Source: Aquisalimonas sp.
Lineage (GTDB): Bacteria > Pseudomonadota > Gammaproteobacteria > Nitrococcales > Aquisalimonadaceae
Length of the DNA stretch: 8,212 nucleotides
Assembly (NCBI GenBank): GCA_007127625.1
Contig: SKYZ01000458.1
Span: 1 to 8,212 of the forward strand
Direction: 5' to 3'
Positions 1-8,212 of the stretch are shown piece by piece. Position 1 is the stretch's first letter; each line of letters starts with the position of its first letter. The notes under the pieces are model-generated. The model had not been told where the DNA came from, made no database searches, and worked only from the letters and a program-made list of their open reading frames with translations. A program made the translations under genes and the position numbers.

Positions 1-712
1 AGATGAACCAGGAGGTCCCGTCGTCGATATCGCCGGACCGGAGCTGGGCATACTGGTAGGCATCCCAGGCGCTGTCCGAGGTGTTCTCCACTTCGTGGCG
101 GACATCGATGACGTAGCTGTCACGGCTGAAAATGAAATAGCGGGTAACGCGGATGCCGTCGTCGCTCTCCCAGACCAGCGGGACTTCGACGGTGTCCTGG
201 CCCTCGCCCAGCTCGAACTCGCGCTGGTCGCCTTCGATGCGGAACTCGCTGCGGGGACCCGGCCCCTCGCCTTCGCGGGGCACCAGTCCGGCCTGGGCGA
301 TAAAGAGCTCGTCCAGGCGGTCCGACATCAGCCGAAGCGGCTCTTCCTGATCCAGGGTCTTGAAGTGCTGGAGCAGATCCACCTGGCGGATATCGCCGCC
401 GCGGGTGCTGATTTCCACATCGAGCTTGTCGGTACGCACCCGAAGGGTCTCACCGCGCTCCATGCGATCGCCGGCGGCGGTGGCCGGGGCGGCTTCCTCG
501 CGATCGGCGTCGGCGGCCTCAGCAGGGGCGTCGTCGTCGGGGTCCGCGGGCCCGGGGGCATCCGCGGGGGCATCGTCGGGAGCCTCTTCAACCTGCTCTT
601 CGGTGGCGGTTTCCTCGGTGGCCGAACGGCCGTACTGGTCCTCCCAGGCTGTCCAGATGAATAGCAGCACCAGGCCCAGGGCAAAAAACTGAAGTAACCG
701 TTGCGTTTCCAT
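1..712 (-). CDS. yidC: Membrane protein insertase YidC, N-terminal part (runs off the left edge)
   Basis: YidC inserts and folds inner-membrane proteins, alone or with the Sec translocon. About 237 codons are visible, starting METQRLLQFF with the ATG at 712-710. Residues 6-23 form the first membrane helix (FALGLVLLFIWTAW), matching the uncleaved signal-anchor of E. coli YidC. Residues about 31-75 are an Ala/Pro/Asp/Glu linker with about 18 acidic residues and one basic residue. From about residue 88 the periplasmic P1 domain begins (TLRVRTDKLDVEISTRGGDI) and continues to the edge. The catalytic five-helix core is outside the window. The start lies 6 nt after the yidD stop, with GGAAGA inside the end of yidD as a possible ribosome site. 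This tight spacing implies co-transcription with rpmH, rnpA and yidD. The identification rests on the N-terminal helix, the P1-like sequence and the gene order. Confidence 0.95.
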   Translation of the reverse strand, partial: METQRLLQFFALGLVLLFIWTAWEDQYGRSATEETATEEQVEEAPDDAPADAPGPADPDDDAPAEAADADREEAAPATAAGDRMERGETLRVRTDKLDVEISTRGGDIRQVDLLQHFKTLDQEEPLRLMSDRLDELFIAQAGLVPREGEGPGPRSEFRIEGDQREFELGEGQDTVEVPLVWESDDGIRVTRYFIFSRDSYVIDVRHEVENTSDSAWDAYQYAQLRSGDIDDGTSWFI

Positions 713-718
713 CGAGCG

Positions 719-946
719 TCAATCTTCCGGTTTGGATTCGGGGACCGGGTCCACGCCCCCGGGATGCCACGGATGGCACTTGAGAATGCGTCGGGAGCCC
801 AGCCACAGGCCCTTGAGCACACCATGCCGGGTCACCGCCTCGATGGTGTACTGCGAGCACGAGGGATAGAACCGGCAACAGTTGCCGAAAAACGGACTGA
901 TCAGGAGCTGATAGGCCCTCAGGAGGCCGGTGACGACCGTTCGCAT
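719..946 (-). CDS. yidD: Membrane protein insertion efficiency factor YidD
   Basis: YidD is a small membrane-associated protein that assists YidC-dependent insertion; its gene normally lies between rnpA and yidC. The protein shows the family pattern: [31 protein letters not shown], then [28 protein letters not shown], with conserved cysteines in CCRFYPSC and [10 protein letters not shown] chose the ATG at 946-944 (75 aa, [13 protein letters not shown]) because many relatives begin just before this helix. An in-frame ATG at 967-965 would give 82 aa, close to the E. coli length. Neither start has a strong ribosome site, so the choice is uncertain. The 5' end overlaps the 3' end of rnpA by 28 nt (49 nt with the longer start), which suggests translational coupling. 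Confidence 0.93.
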   Translation of the reverse strand: MRTVVTGLLRAYQLLISPFFGNCCRFYPSCSQYTIEAVTRHGVLKGLWLGSRRILKCHPWHPGGVDPVPESKPED

Positions 947-1296
947 CGCTGACTCACTCGCTGCCATAGACGGCCCAGCGCCTGATGAAGCGTGCCGTTA
1001 TCGGTGGTACGGGCCACCGGCCGGGCCATCAGCACGATATCCACGGCAGGCAGGTCTCCCTGGTGATTCCGAAAGGACTCCCGGGCGATACGCTTGATAC
1101 GGTTCCGGTCCACGGCGCGGGTGGATATCCGGCGCCCGATGGCAAGTCCCAGCCGGGGAAACCCTTCGGCGTTTTCGGCGACGAGAAGCGTAAAATGGCG
1201 ATCCGCAATCCGGTCAGCCCCTGCGAATACCCGCTGGAAGCCACGCGGCGTACGAAGCCTCGCGGTGCGCGGAAATGCCTTGCCTGCCGCTGGCAC
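919..1296 (-). CDS. rnpA: Ribonuclease P protein component
   Basis: RnpA is the basic protein subunit that binds the catalytic RNA of RNase P and helps it remove 5' leaders from pre-tRNAs. The 125-residue product has the expected size. It contains [10 protein letters not shown] near residues 15-24, [12 protein letters not shown] at 46-57 and the RNP signature [13 protein letters not shown] at 64-76, followed by the family's DIVLMARP strand. The start is GTG at 1296-1294, because it is preceded by GCGGGA about 4-5 nt upstream and no better start lies in the 11-nt gap after rpmH. The gene follows rpmH closely and overlaps yidD, in the usual rpmH-rnpA-yidD-yidC order. It is probably transcribed from the rpmH promoter. 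Confidence 0.95.
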   Translation of the reverse strand: MPAAGKAFPRTARLRTPRGFQRVFAGADRIADRHFTLLVAENAEGFPRLGLAIGRRISTRAVDRNRIKRIARESFRNHQGDLPAVDIVLMARPVARTTDNGTLHQALGRLWQRVSQRCERSSPAS

Positions 1297-1307
1297 CGAT
1301 CCCGCGA

Positions 1308-1442
1308 TCAGGGTGTCAGCCGGGCCCGGCCCTTGGCACGACGGGCCTTCAGCACCTGCCGGCCACTCTTGGTTGCCATGCGGGCACGGAAGCCATGGGT
1401 GCGCTTGCGCTTGATCACGCTGGGCTGATAAGTGCGCTTCAT
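1308..1442 (-). CDS. rpmH: 50S ribosomal protein L34
   Basis: L34 is a very small, basic protein of the large ribosomal subunit that contacts 23S rRNA. The complete 44-residue protein can be read: it begins [20 protein letters not shown], passes through [20 protein letters not shown] and ends RLTP. This is the full family length, with the invariant KRTYQPS start and Arg/Lys-rich body. The ATG is at 1442-1440 and the TGA at 1310-1308. A modest GGA lies about 8 nt before the start. It is the first gene of the leftward operon, preceded by a good promoter about 55 nt upstream, and is divergent from dnaA. Confidence 0.98.
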   Translation of the reverse strand: MKRTYQPSVIKRKRTHGFRARMATKSGRQVLKARRAKGRARLTP

Positions 1443-1467
1443 GATGATGTCCGTTTGTCTGGTGACG

Positions 1468-1476
1468 TGTGGAGAA
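1468..1476 (-). promoter_or_regulatory. DnaA box-like site in the rpmH leader
   Basis: The minus strand reads TTCTCCACA, one mismatch (third position) from the consensus TTATCCACA. It sits between the rpmH promoter and the rpmH start, so bound DnaA could influence that transcript. A single nine-base near-match carries little weight by itself. Confidence 0.4.
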
Positions 1477-1503
1477 AGAGGCACGGAGCCGATCGAGCCG
1501 GCG

Positions 1504-1533
1504 AATTTACCCCTGCCTGAAGCACCCTGTCAA
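1504..1533 (-). promoter_or_regulatory. Probable sigma70 promoter of rpmH-rnpA-yidD-yidC
   Basis: On the minus strand a perfect -35 hexamer TTGACA (1533-1528) is followed after 18 nt by TAAATT (1509-1504), four of six bases of the -10 consensus. Transcription would start near 1497 and give an rpmH leader of about 55 nt. Position and orientation fit the strongly expressed L34 gene. The sites are seen directly; activity is inferred. Confidence 0.7.
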
Positions 1534-1622
1534 CGGCGGGGCTCCGGAGAACCCGGCGCCTTCACGAAGCCGGGTGGGCTGTAAACCGTGCATCCGACGC
1601 TATGGACGACCACACTTACGGA

Positions 1623-1652
1623 TTGTGGATGAACGCGGCAACGGGGTATAGA
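1623..1652 (+). promoter_or_regulatory. Candidate dnaA promoter overlapping a DnaA box
   Basis: TTGTGG at 1623-1628 and TATAGA at 1647-1652 are separated by 18 nt and match the -35 and -10 consensus at three and four of six bases. The -35 element overlaps TGTGGATGA (1624-1632), the reverse complement of TCATCCACA, which is one mismatch from a DnaA box. DnaA repression of its own promoter is well known in E. coli, so this arrangement would fit autoregulation. The leader would be about 140 nt. The promoter match is weak. Confidence 0.35.
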
Positions 1653-1800
1653 CTCGGCGGGCGAGCCAGCAATGCAGAGCAGCGGCAGGGTCCGCCGCCG
1701 ATTCCGTGCATGCATGGCCCGCCGCTGCGGAACCCGCGCGTTCCGAACGGCATTCCATCATTCGGTGAATCAGCAGTCGTTTCTTTTTGGGGGTCCATTC

Positions 1801-3147
1801 GTGGCCGACTCGGCGTGGCATTATTGTCTCTCGCGGCTCGAAGGCGAGGTACCGGAGCAACAGCTCAATACCTGGATTCGGCCTTTGCAGGCCGTGGAAG
1901 ATGGACGGCGGCTGCGCCTGCTGGCACCGAACCGGTTCGTCATGGATTGGGTCCGGGATCATTTCCTCGAGCGCATTCGCCACCTGCTGGCAGAGCGGAC
2001 CGGATCGTCTGACACCTGGGACGTGGTCCTGGAGATCGGCAGCCAGGCAGCGGCGCCCGCTCCAAGTGCAGCCAGCAGCCGCACCCGGGGGCCAACGCAG
2101 AGCAACAGCGGCGCACGGACGCCGGCCACCAGCAACATCAACCCCAAGTTCACCTTCGACACCTTTGTCGAGGGCAAGTCCAACCAGCTGGCGCGGGCCG
2201 CCTGCACGCAAGTCGCCGGCAACCCCGGGGAAGCCTACAATCCCCTGTTTCTGTACGGCGGTGTCGGGCTGGGCAAGACCCACCTCATGCACGCCGTTGG
2301 CAACCTGATCCTCCGGGACCGGCCCGGTGCCAAGGTGCTGTACCTGCACTCCGAGCGGTTTGTCGGCGACATGGTCAAGGCGCTGCAGCACAACGCCATC
2401 AACGAGTTCAAGCGCCATTACCGGGGCGCCGACGCGCTGCTCATCGACGACATCCAGTTCTTCGCCGGCAAGGAGCGCTCGCAGGAGGAGTTCTTTCACA
2501 CTTTCAACGCCCTGCTTGAGGGTCAACAGCAGGTGGTCCTCACCTGCGACCGCTACCCCAAGGAAGTAGAAGGCTTGGAAGAACGCCTGAAGTCACGCTT
2601 CGGCTGGGGGCTTACCGTGGCCATCGAACCCCCAGAACTGGAGACCCGCGTGGCCATCCTCATGAGCAAGGCCAGTCAGAGCGGTGTTGACCTTCCCAAC
2701 GAAGTGGCGTTCTTCATTGCCAAACGCATCTGGTCCAACATCCGTGAACTTGAAGGAGCCTTGCGGCGGGTCGTGGCCAATGCCCAGTTCACCGGTCAGC
2801 CCATCACGGTGGACTTTACCAAGGAAGCGTTGCGGGACCTGCTGGCCCTGCAGGACAAGCTGGTCACCATCGAGAACATCCAGAAGACGGTGGCGGAGTA
2901 TTTCAAAATCCGGGTTGCTGACCTGCTGTCCAAACGGCGCAGCCGCTCCATCACCCGGCCGCGGCAGATCGGGATGTCCCTGGCCAAGGAACTCACCAGC
3001 CACAGCCTGCCGGAAATCGGTGATGCCTTCGGCGGTAGAGACCACACCACGGTGCTGCATGCCTGCCGCAAGGTACAGGAACTACGGGAAGCGGATACGC
3101 GTGTCGACGAAGACTACAACAACCTGTTAAGAACCCTGACGACATGA
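1801..3147 (+). CDS. dnaA: Chromosomal replication initiator protein DnaA
   Basis: DnaA is the AAA+ ATPase that binds DnaA boxes, forms a filament at oriC, melts the duplex and recruits the DnaB helicase. The 448-residue protein shows all four domains. Domain I (about 1-85) aligns with E. coli through [15 protein letters not shown] and [12 protein letters not shown]. Domain II (about 86-111) is a short Ala/Ser/Thr-rich linker. Domain III begins [12 protein letters not shown], with Walker A GGVGLGKT (153-160, Lys159), Walker [10 protein letters not shown] (Asp216-Asp217) and LTCDRYPKE as sensor I. Domain IV has KRRSRS (378-383) and the [12 protein letters not shown] signature from Asp414. The GTG at 1801 was chosen because [13 protein letters not shown] aligns with the E. 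coli start, E. coli also uses GTG, and GGGGG lies 7 nt upstream. A longer in-frame ORF from 1672 is unlikely. Sensor I carries Cys249 where E. coli has Ser. Confidence 0.98.
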   Translation: MADSAWHYCLSRLEGEVPEQQLNTWIRPLQAVEDGRRLRLLAPNRFVMDWVRDHFLERIRHLLAERTGSSDTWDVVLEIGSQAAAPAPSAASSRTRGPTQSNSGARTPATSNINPKFTFDTFVEGKSNQLARAACTQVAGNPGEAYNPLFLYGGVGLGKTHLMHAVGNLILRDRPGAKVLYLHSERFVGDMVKALQHNAINEFKRHYRGADALLIDDIQFFAGKERSQEEFFHTFNALLEGQQQVVLTCDRYPKEVEGLEERLKSRFGWGLTVAIEPPELETRVAILMSKASQSGVDLPNEVAFFIAKRIWSNIRELEGALRRVVANAQFTGQPITVDFTKEALRDLLALQDKLVTIENIQKTVAEYFKIRVADLLSKRRSRSITRPRQIGMSLAKELTSHSLPEIGDAFGGRDHTTVLHACRKVQELREADTRVDEDYNNLLRTLTT

Positions 3148-3156
3148 TGTGGACAA
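3148..3156 (-). promoter_or_regulatory. DnaA box (TTGTCCACA, minus strand)
   Basis: The plus strand reads TGTGGACAA immediately after the dnaA stop codon. The site is one base from the E. coli consensus TTATCCACA and identical to the form preferred in high-GC bacteria such as Streptomyces. It is inverted relative to the box at 3194-3202, with 37 nt between them. Confidence 0.65.
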
Positions 3157-3193
3157 GTGGTGGAAGGAAACGCCGGCGGATGAGGGGCCAGAT

Positions 3194-3202
3194 TTGTCCA
3201 CA
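3194..3202 (+). promoter_or_regulatory. DnaA box (TTGTCCACA, plus strand)
   Basis: This is a second exact copy of TTGTCCACA, facing the AT-rich tract that begins about 115 nt downstream. The paired, inverted copies in a short non-coding gap make chance less likely than for a single match. Confidence 0.65.
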
Positions 3203-3315
3203 GGTTATGAGCAGGCAGTGCGCAGAGGGACCCACCGGATATCCCTGAGGGAAGCGGGTCTCAAGCAGTTCTCGGTGCAGGCAAAACACGACTTATCCCA
3301 CGCGTAGCTCTGCCC

Positions 3316-3366
3316 TAGTAACAACAACAGGTTTTCTTCAAGATTCTCTATTTAGTTATTCATTGA
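3316..3366. other. AT-rich tract, candidate duplex-unwinding element
   Basis: About 37 of 51 bases are A or T, beginning TAGTAACAACAACAGG and continuing through runs such as TTTTCTTC and TATTTAGTTATT. Its position beside DnaA boxes suggests an easily melted origin segment. It could instead, or also, serve as the dnaN promoter region, although no convincing -35/-10 pair was found. Confidence 0.5.
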
Positions 3367-3382
3367 CCAGGTGGACGGTGTC

Positions 3383-4483
3383 ATGAAGATCAAACTCCAA
3401 CGCGAAGAACTCCTCCGGCCGCTGCAGTCTGTAATCGGCGTTGTCGAACGCCGACAGACGCTGCCGGTGCTGGGCAATGTGTTGCTGGTTGCGGGTGACG
3501 ACGGGATCTCCCTCACGGCAACCGATCTGGAAGTCGAATTGGTGGCGGCGGCGAATCAGGGTGTGCTGGAGCCGGGCCAGGTCACGCTGCCGGCACGGAA
3601 GTTTATGGACATCGTACGGAACCTGCCCGAGGGCGCCGAGGTGACGCTGGCCCTTGATGGGGATCGTGCCGTGGTCACGGCGGAGCGAAGCCGGTTCACG
3701 CTGTCGACGTTGCCAGCCAGCGAGTTCCCGACGGTGGAGGACATCGGCGAGACCCATCCGCTGGTGCTGTCACAGCACGATCTTCGCGAGCTGATCGACA
3801 AGACGCACTTCGCCATGGCGTTGCAGGACGTGCGCTATTATCTCAATGGACTGTTGCTGGAGCTTGAACCGGGCCGGCTGCGTGCCGTGGCCACGGACGG
3901 GCATCGTCTGGCACTGGGTGAGATCAGTGGCGATGTCGGTACGGAGCGCCAGCAGCAGGTGATCGTGCCCCGCAAGGGTGTGCAGGAGTTGCTGCGGCTG
4001 CTCGATGATACCGACGAGCAGGTGCGGGTTGAACTCGGCAGCAACCACATTCGGGTCACACTGCCCCATCTTCGCTTCACATCCAAGCTGATCGACGGGC
4101 GCTTTCCCGATTACCAGCGGGTCATTCCCACGGTGGATGACCGGGTGCTGGAGACTTCCCGGGAGACGCTACGGCAGGCCCTGGTGCGAGCGTCGATTCT
4201 CTCCAACGAGAAGTATCGTGGCGTGCGCTTCGTGCTTGCGCCGGAGGAGCTTCGCATTCAGTCCAATAACCCGGAGCAGGAGCAGGCGGACGAGGAGCTG
4301 GCGGTGCAGTACCAGGCGGAAGGGATGGAAGTGGGGTTCAATGCCAGTTACCTGCTGGACGCCTTGAACGCCATCGACGGTGCCAATGTCCGCATGGGGC
4401 TGGTGGATTCAAGCTCCAGCACCATCCTGGAAGATCCCGAGAACGGGCGATTCCGTTACGTCGTCATGCCCATGCGGCTGTAA
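3383..4483 (+). CDS. dnaN: DNA polymerase III beta subunit (sliding clamp)
   Basis: DnaN forms a ring-shaped dimer around DNA that holds polymerase III and other repair and replication proteins on the template. The product is 366 residues, exactly the E. coli length. It shows RRQTLPVLGN (23-32), TDLE (47-50), ATDGHRLAL near 170-177, FPDYQRVIP, SNNPEQEQADEE and the C-terminal YVVMPMRL. These cover the three repeated clamp domains. The ATG at 3383 was chosen over the in-frame GTG at 3371 because MKIKLQREELLRPLQ aligns with the E. coli start and AGGTGG (3369-3374) lies 8 nt upstream as a ribosome site. The gene lies between the candidate origin and recF and may be co-transcribed with dnaA, recF or both. 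Confidence 0.98.
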   Translation: MKIKLQREELLRPLQSVIGVVERRQTLPVLGNVLLVAGDDGISLTATDLEVELVAAANQGVLEPGQVTLPARKFMDIVRNLPEGAEVTLALDGDRAVVTAERSRFTLSTLPASEFPTVEDIGETHPLVLSQHDLRELIDKTHFAMALQDVRYYLNGLLLELEPGRLRAVATDGHRLALGEISGDVGTERQQQVIVPRKGVQELLRLLDDTDEQVRVELGSNHIRVTLPHLRFTSKLIDGRFPDYQRVIPTVDDRVLETSRETLRQALVRASILSNEKYRGVRFVLAPEELRIQSNNPEQEQADEELAVQYQAEGMEVGFNASYLLDALNAIDGANVRMGLVDSSSSTILEDPENGRFRYVVMPMRL

Positions 4484-4556
4484 TGCCTGGATCGATGCCA
4501 ACGGGTGAGCGGCTCCGGGGAGGGTTCGTGGATCAGGATTTAGGGAGCAGCCGCCG

Positions 4557-5624
4557 GTGGCGGTACACAGGCTGAGTCTGTCCGGGATCCGCAATCTTGC
4601 CGATGCGCGGCTGACATTCCATCGCCACTGCAACGTGATCACCGGGGCGAACGCAGCGGGTAAGACCAGCGTGCTCGAGGCGATCCACGTCCTGGGGCGC
4701 GCTCGAAGCTTCCGTGTCGGGCGGCTGGACCGGGTGCGGCGGGACGGGACGGCACCGCTGATGCTGCAGGCCGAGGTGGATGACGGGTGGCAGGTGCATC
4801 GGGTCGGGGTCGGCCGCGACAGTGGCGGTACCCGTGTCCGCGTGGACGGCGAGGATGCCCGGGGGTTGTCGCAACTGGCGCGGCTGTTGCCGGTACAGAT
4901 CATCAACACGGAGAGCCAGAGGCTGCTGCAGGATGGCCCGGAAGCGCGCAGGAGCTATCTCAACTGGACGGTGTTCCACGTGGAACACGATTTCCATGTG
5001 GCCTGGCGGCGCTTCGACCGCGCACTTCGGCAGCGCAATGCCGCACTGCGGGAGGGGCAGCTACGCCTGGCCTACTCCCTGGAATCGGAACTGGTAAGTG
5101 CCGGAGAAGTCGTGGACGGCCTGCGACGCCGGGTGTTGTCAGCGCTGGAACCGCGGGTGCAGGAGCGTGTTGGGCAATGGCTGGGTCCCGTGCGCATTGG
5201 TCTGCGTTATCGGCAGGGCTGGGCGAAGGATCGCAGTCTGCGGCAGGCACTGGAGGGACAGCACGAGTCGGAGGCAACGGTGGGTTACACCATGGTTGGG
5301 CCGCAGCGTGCGGAACTTCAGATCATGGCCGAAGGCATGGAAGCGCGGGAACGCCTTTCGCGGGGACAGCAGAAGGTGCTGGTGATCGCACTGCTTCTTG
5401 CGCAGGCGGAGGTTGTGGCGGCCGCTGGCGGGCCAAGCCCCGTGCTCCTGGTGGATGATCTTCCGGCGGAGCTGGACGATGATCACAGGGATGAGGTGGT
5501 GGCGTCGCTCCTGGCCAGCTCGGGGCAGTGCTTCTTCACAGCGATCCATGCCGCCGCACTTCCCGTAACTCAGGGGCAGCAGTTCCACGTGGAACAAGGA
5601 TGCATCACGGAAATGGTATACTGA
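4557..5624 (+). CDS. recF: DNA replication and repair protein RecF
   Basis: RecF is an SMC-like ABC ATPase that, with RecO and RecR, loads RecA onto single-stranded gaps and helps stalled forks recover. The 355-residue product is of normal length. It has LSGIRNL near the N-terminus, Walker A GANAAGKTS (30-38), QIINTES and GPEARRSYLNW (114-137), VGPQRAE (247-253), the ABC signature LSRGQQK (267-273) and Walker B PVLLVDDLPAELDD (295-308). The start is GTG at 4557, with AGGGAG (4542-4547) 9 nt upstream. A 73-nt gap without other recognised signals separates it from dnaN. The reading frame contains two parS-like palindromes, both read as FHVE (residues 140-143 and 343-346). Its final codons ATG-GTA-TAC also form a likely extended -10 element for gyrB. 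Confidence 0.97.
   Translation: MAVHRLSLSGIRNLADARLTFHRHCNVITGANAAGKTSVLEAIHVLGRARSFRVGRLDRVRRDGTAPLMLQAEVDDGWQVHRVGVGRDSGGTRVRVDGEDARGLSQLARLLPVQIINTESQRLLQDGPEARRSYLNWTVFHVEHDFHVAWRRFDRALRQRNAALREGQLRLAYSLESELVSAGEVVDGLRRRVLSALEPRVQERVGQWLGPVRIGLRYRQGWAKDRSLRQALEGQHESEATVGYTMVGPQRAELQIMAEGMEARERLSRGQQKVLVIALLLAQAEVVAAAGGPSPVLLVDDLPAELDDDHRDEVVASLLASSGQCFFTAIHAAALPVTQGQQFHVEQGCITEMVY
4971..4988. promoter_or_regulatory. parS-like centromere site 1 (inside recF)
   Basis: An 18-bp perfect palindrome, GTGTTCCACGTGGAACAC, contains the 16-mer TGTTCCACGTGGAACA (4972-4987). This closely matches the chromosomal parS consensus bound by ParB, and the Pseudomonas form TGTTCCACGTGGAACC differs only at the last base. 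parS sites normally cluster near oriC, which fits this position about 1.6 kb from the candidate origin. It lies inside recF codons for residues 139-144. The parAB genes are not in the window, so ParB binding is inferred. Confidence 0.85.
5582..5595. promoter_or_regulatory. parS-like centromere site 2 (3' end of recF)
   Basis: The 14-bp palindrome GTTCCACGTGGAAC is identical to the core of site 1. In the 16-bp frame (5581-5596) it differs from site 1 only in the first base (A for T). The two centres are 609 bp apart. It sits 27 nt before the recF TGA codon and about 21 nt upstream of the candidate gyrB -10 element, so ParB binding could affect gyrB transcription. Confidence 0.82.
5614..5622 (+). 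promoter_or_regulatory. Candidate extended -10 promoter for gyrB
   Basis: TGGTATACT matches the extended -10 pattern TGN-TATAAT with a single mismatch. No good -35 hexamer lies at the usual distance, which extended -10 promoters tolerate. It overlaps the last codons and stop of recF. Transcription would begin near 5629, leaving a gyrB leader of about 200 nt. Assignment rests on this one element. Confidence 0.5.
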
Positions 5625-5681
5625 TCGACTTTCGCCCCGAACCCATGCGGCGTTTGTCCGGATGGCCCTGCAAACCGGTAG

Positions 5682-8212
<2,531 letters not shown>

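Larger units (their letters stand above)
1443..1800. other. Divergent rpmH-dnaA intergenic region (regulatory, possible origin module)
   Basis: This 358-nt gap separates the two divergent operons. It holds the rpmH promoter, a weaker candidate dnaA promoter, two DnaA boxes each one mismatch from TTATCCACA (1468-1476 and 1624-1632), and an inverted repeat, CCCGGC at 1552-1557 with GCCGGG at 1569-1574, that has no following T-run. An open frame continues upstream of dnaA through about 1672-1800, but its translation is arginine-rich and lacks DnaA character, so I treat it as leader. In pseudomonads the origin lies in this gap. Here only two imperfect boxes and no pronounced AT-rich tract are visible, so it is the less likely origin. 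Confidence 0.6.
3148..3382. other. Candidate oriC: dnaA-dnaN intergenic region
   Basis: This 235-nt gap directly follows the dnaA stop. It carries two exact TTGTCCACA DnaA boxes in opposite orientation (3148-3156 and 3194-3202). A weaker TTATCCCAC lies at 3293-3301 and a 7-of-9 match, TTATTCATT, at 3356-3364. From 3316 to 3366 the sequence is about 73% A+T, a sharp change from the GC-rich surroundings and a good candidate for the duplex-unwinding element. The sequence just before the dnaN start also holds its ribosome site. Many bacteria have an origin or accessory origin here, and the neighbouring dnaA, dnaN, recF and gyrB support the location. Function is inferred from position and sequence. 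Confidence 0.6.

Noticed and set aside
95..664. Plus-strand ORF of 189 codons opposite yidC
   Set aside because: The minus strand encodes a clear YidC N-terminus. The plus-strand translation is a Gly/Ala-rich mirror of the acidic linker.
1672..1800. N-terminal extension of dnaA (43 extra codons from an upstream ATG)
   Set aside because: The extension is Arg-rich, has no similarity to the DnaA N-terminus, and the GTG at 1801 aligns with the E. coli start with a ribosome-site-like G-run before it.
1600..2526. Long minus-strand ORF of 308 codons across dnaA
   Set aside because: It is antisense to dnaA, with no recognisable motifs. Long spurious frames are expected opposite genes in GC-rich DNA.
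3316..3330. DnaA-trio pattern (TAG-TAA-CAA-CAA-CAG) near a weak DnaA box
   Set aside because: Only the first two triplets match the trio rule, and the motif points the wrong way: trios should run 5' to 3' toward the adjacent DnaA box, but the nearest box-like site lies on the other side.
3339..3360. IHF binding site in the AT-rich tract
   Set aside because: Neither strand gives an acceptable match to WATCARNNNNTTR.

Overview
This window is the conserved chromosomal-origin neighbourhood of a gammaproteobacterium. Two divergent gene groups face away from the rpmH-dnaA gap. On the minus strand, reading leftward, are rpmH (L34), rnpA (RNase P protein), yidD and the 5' part of yidC. On the plus strand, reading rightward, are dnaA, dnaN, recF and almost all of gyrB. 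Every gene in this order was identified from its protein motifs. No mobile element, CRISPR array, tRNA, rRNA or foreign-looking gene is visible.

The DnaA, DnaN and GyrB proteins read very much like their Escherichia coli counterparts: the DnaN C-terminus is VMPMRL, GyrB keeps the large Gram-negative insertion, and DnaA ends with the [12 protein letters not shown] signature. Base composition is GC-rich. The periplasmic linker of YidC is strikingly acidic. A moderately halophilic gammaproteobacterium, for example of the Ectothiorhodospiraceae type, would fit, but this placement is an inference.

Layout: 1-712 yidC (C-terminal part off the left edge); 719-946 yidD; 919-1296 rnpA; 1308-1442 rpmH; 1443-1800 non-coding, with a good sigma70 promoter for rpmH, a weaker candidate dnaA promoter and two near-consensus DnaA boxes; 1801-3147 dnaA; 3148-3382 non-coding, with two inverted TTGTCCACA boxes followed by an AT-rich tract, the best candidate for oriC; 3383-4483 dnaN; 4557-5624 recF; 5625-5828 leader of gyrB; 5829 to the right edge gyrB.

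The plus-strand genes act together in replication: DnaA opens the origin, DnaN is the sliding clamp, RecF handles gap repair at stalled forks and gyrase removes supercoils. The minus-strand genes serve translation, tRNA processing and membrane-protein insertion. The most noteworthy hidden signals are two palindromic parS-like sites (core GTTCCACGTGGAAC) inside recF. Each is read in the same frame as Phe-His-Val-Glu, and the second lies just upstream of a probable extended -10 gyrB promoter embedded in the last codons of recF. I see no undescribed biological system here. The interest lies in overlapping coding, segregation and replication signals.
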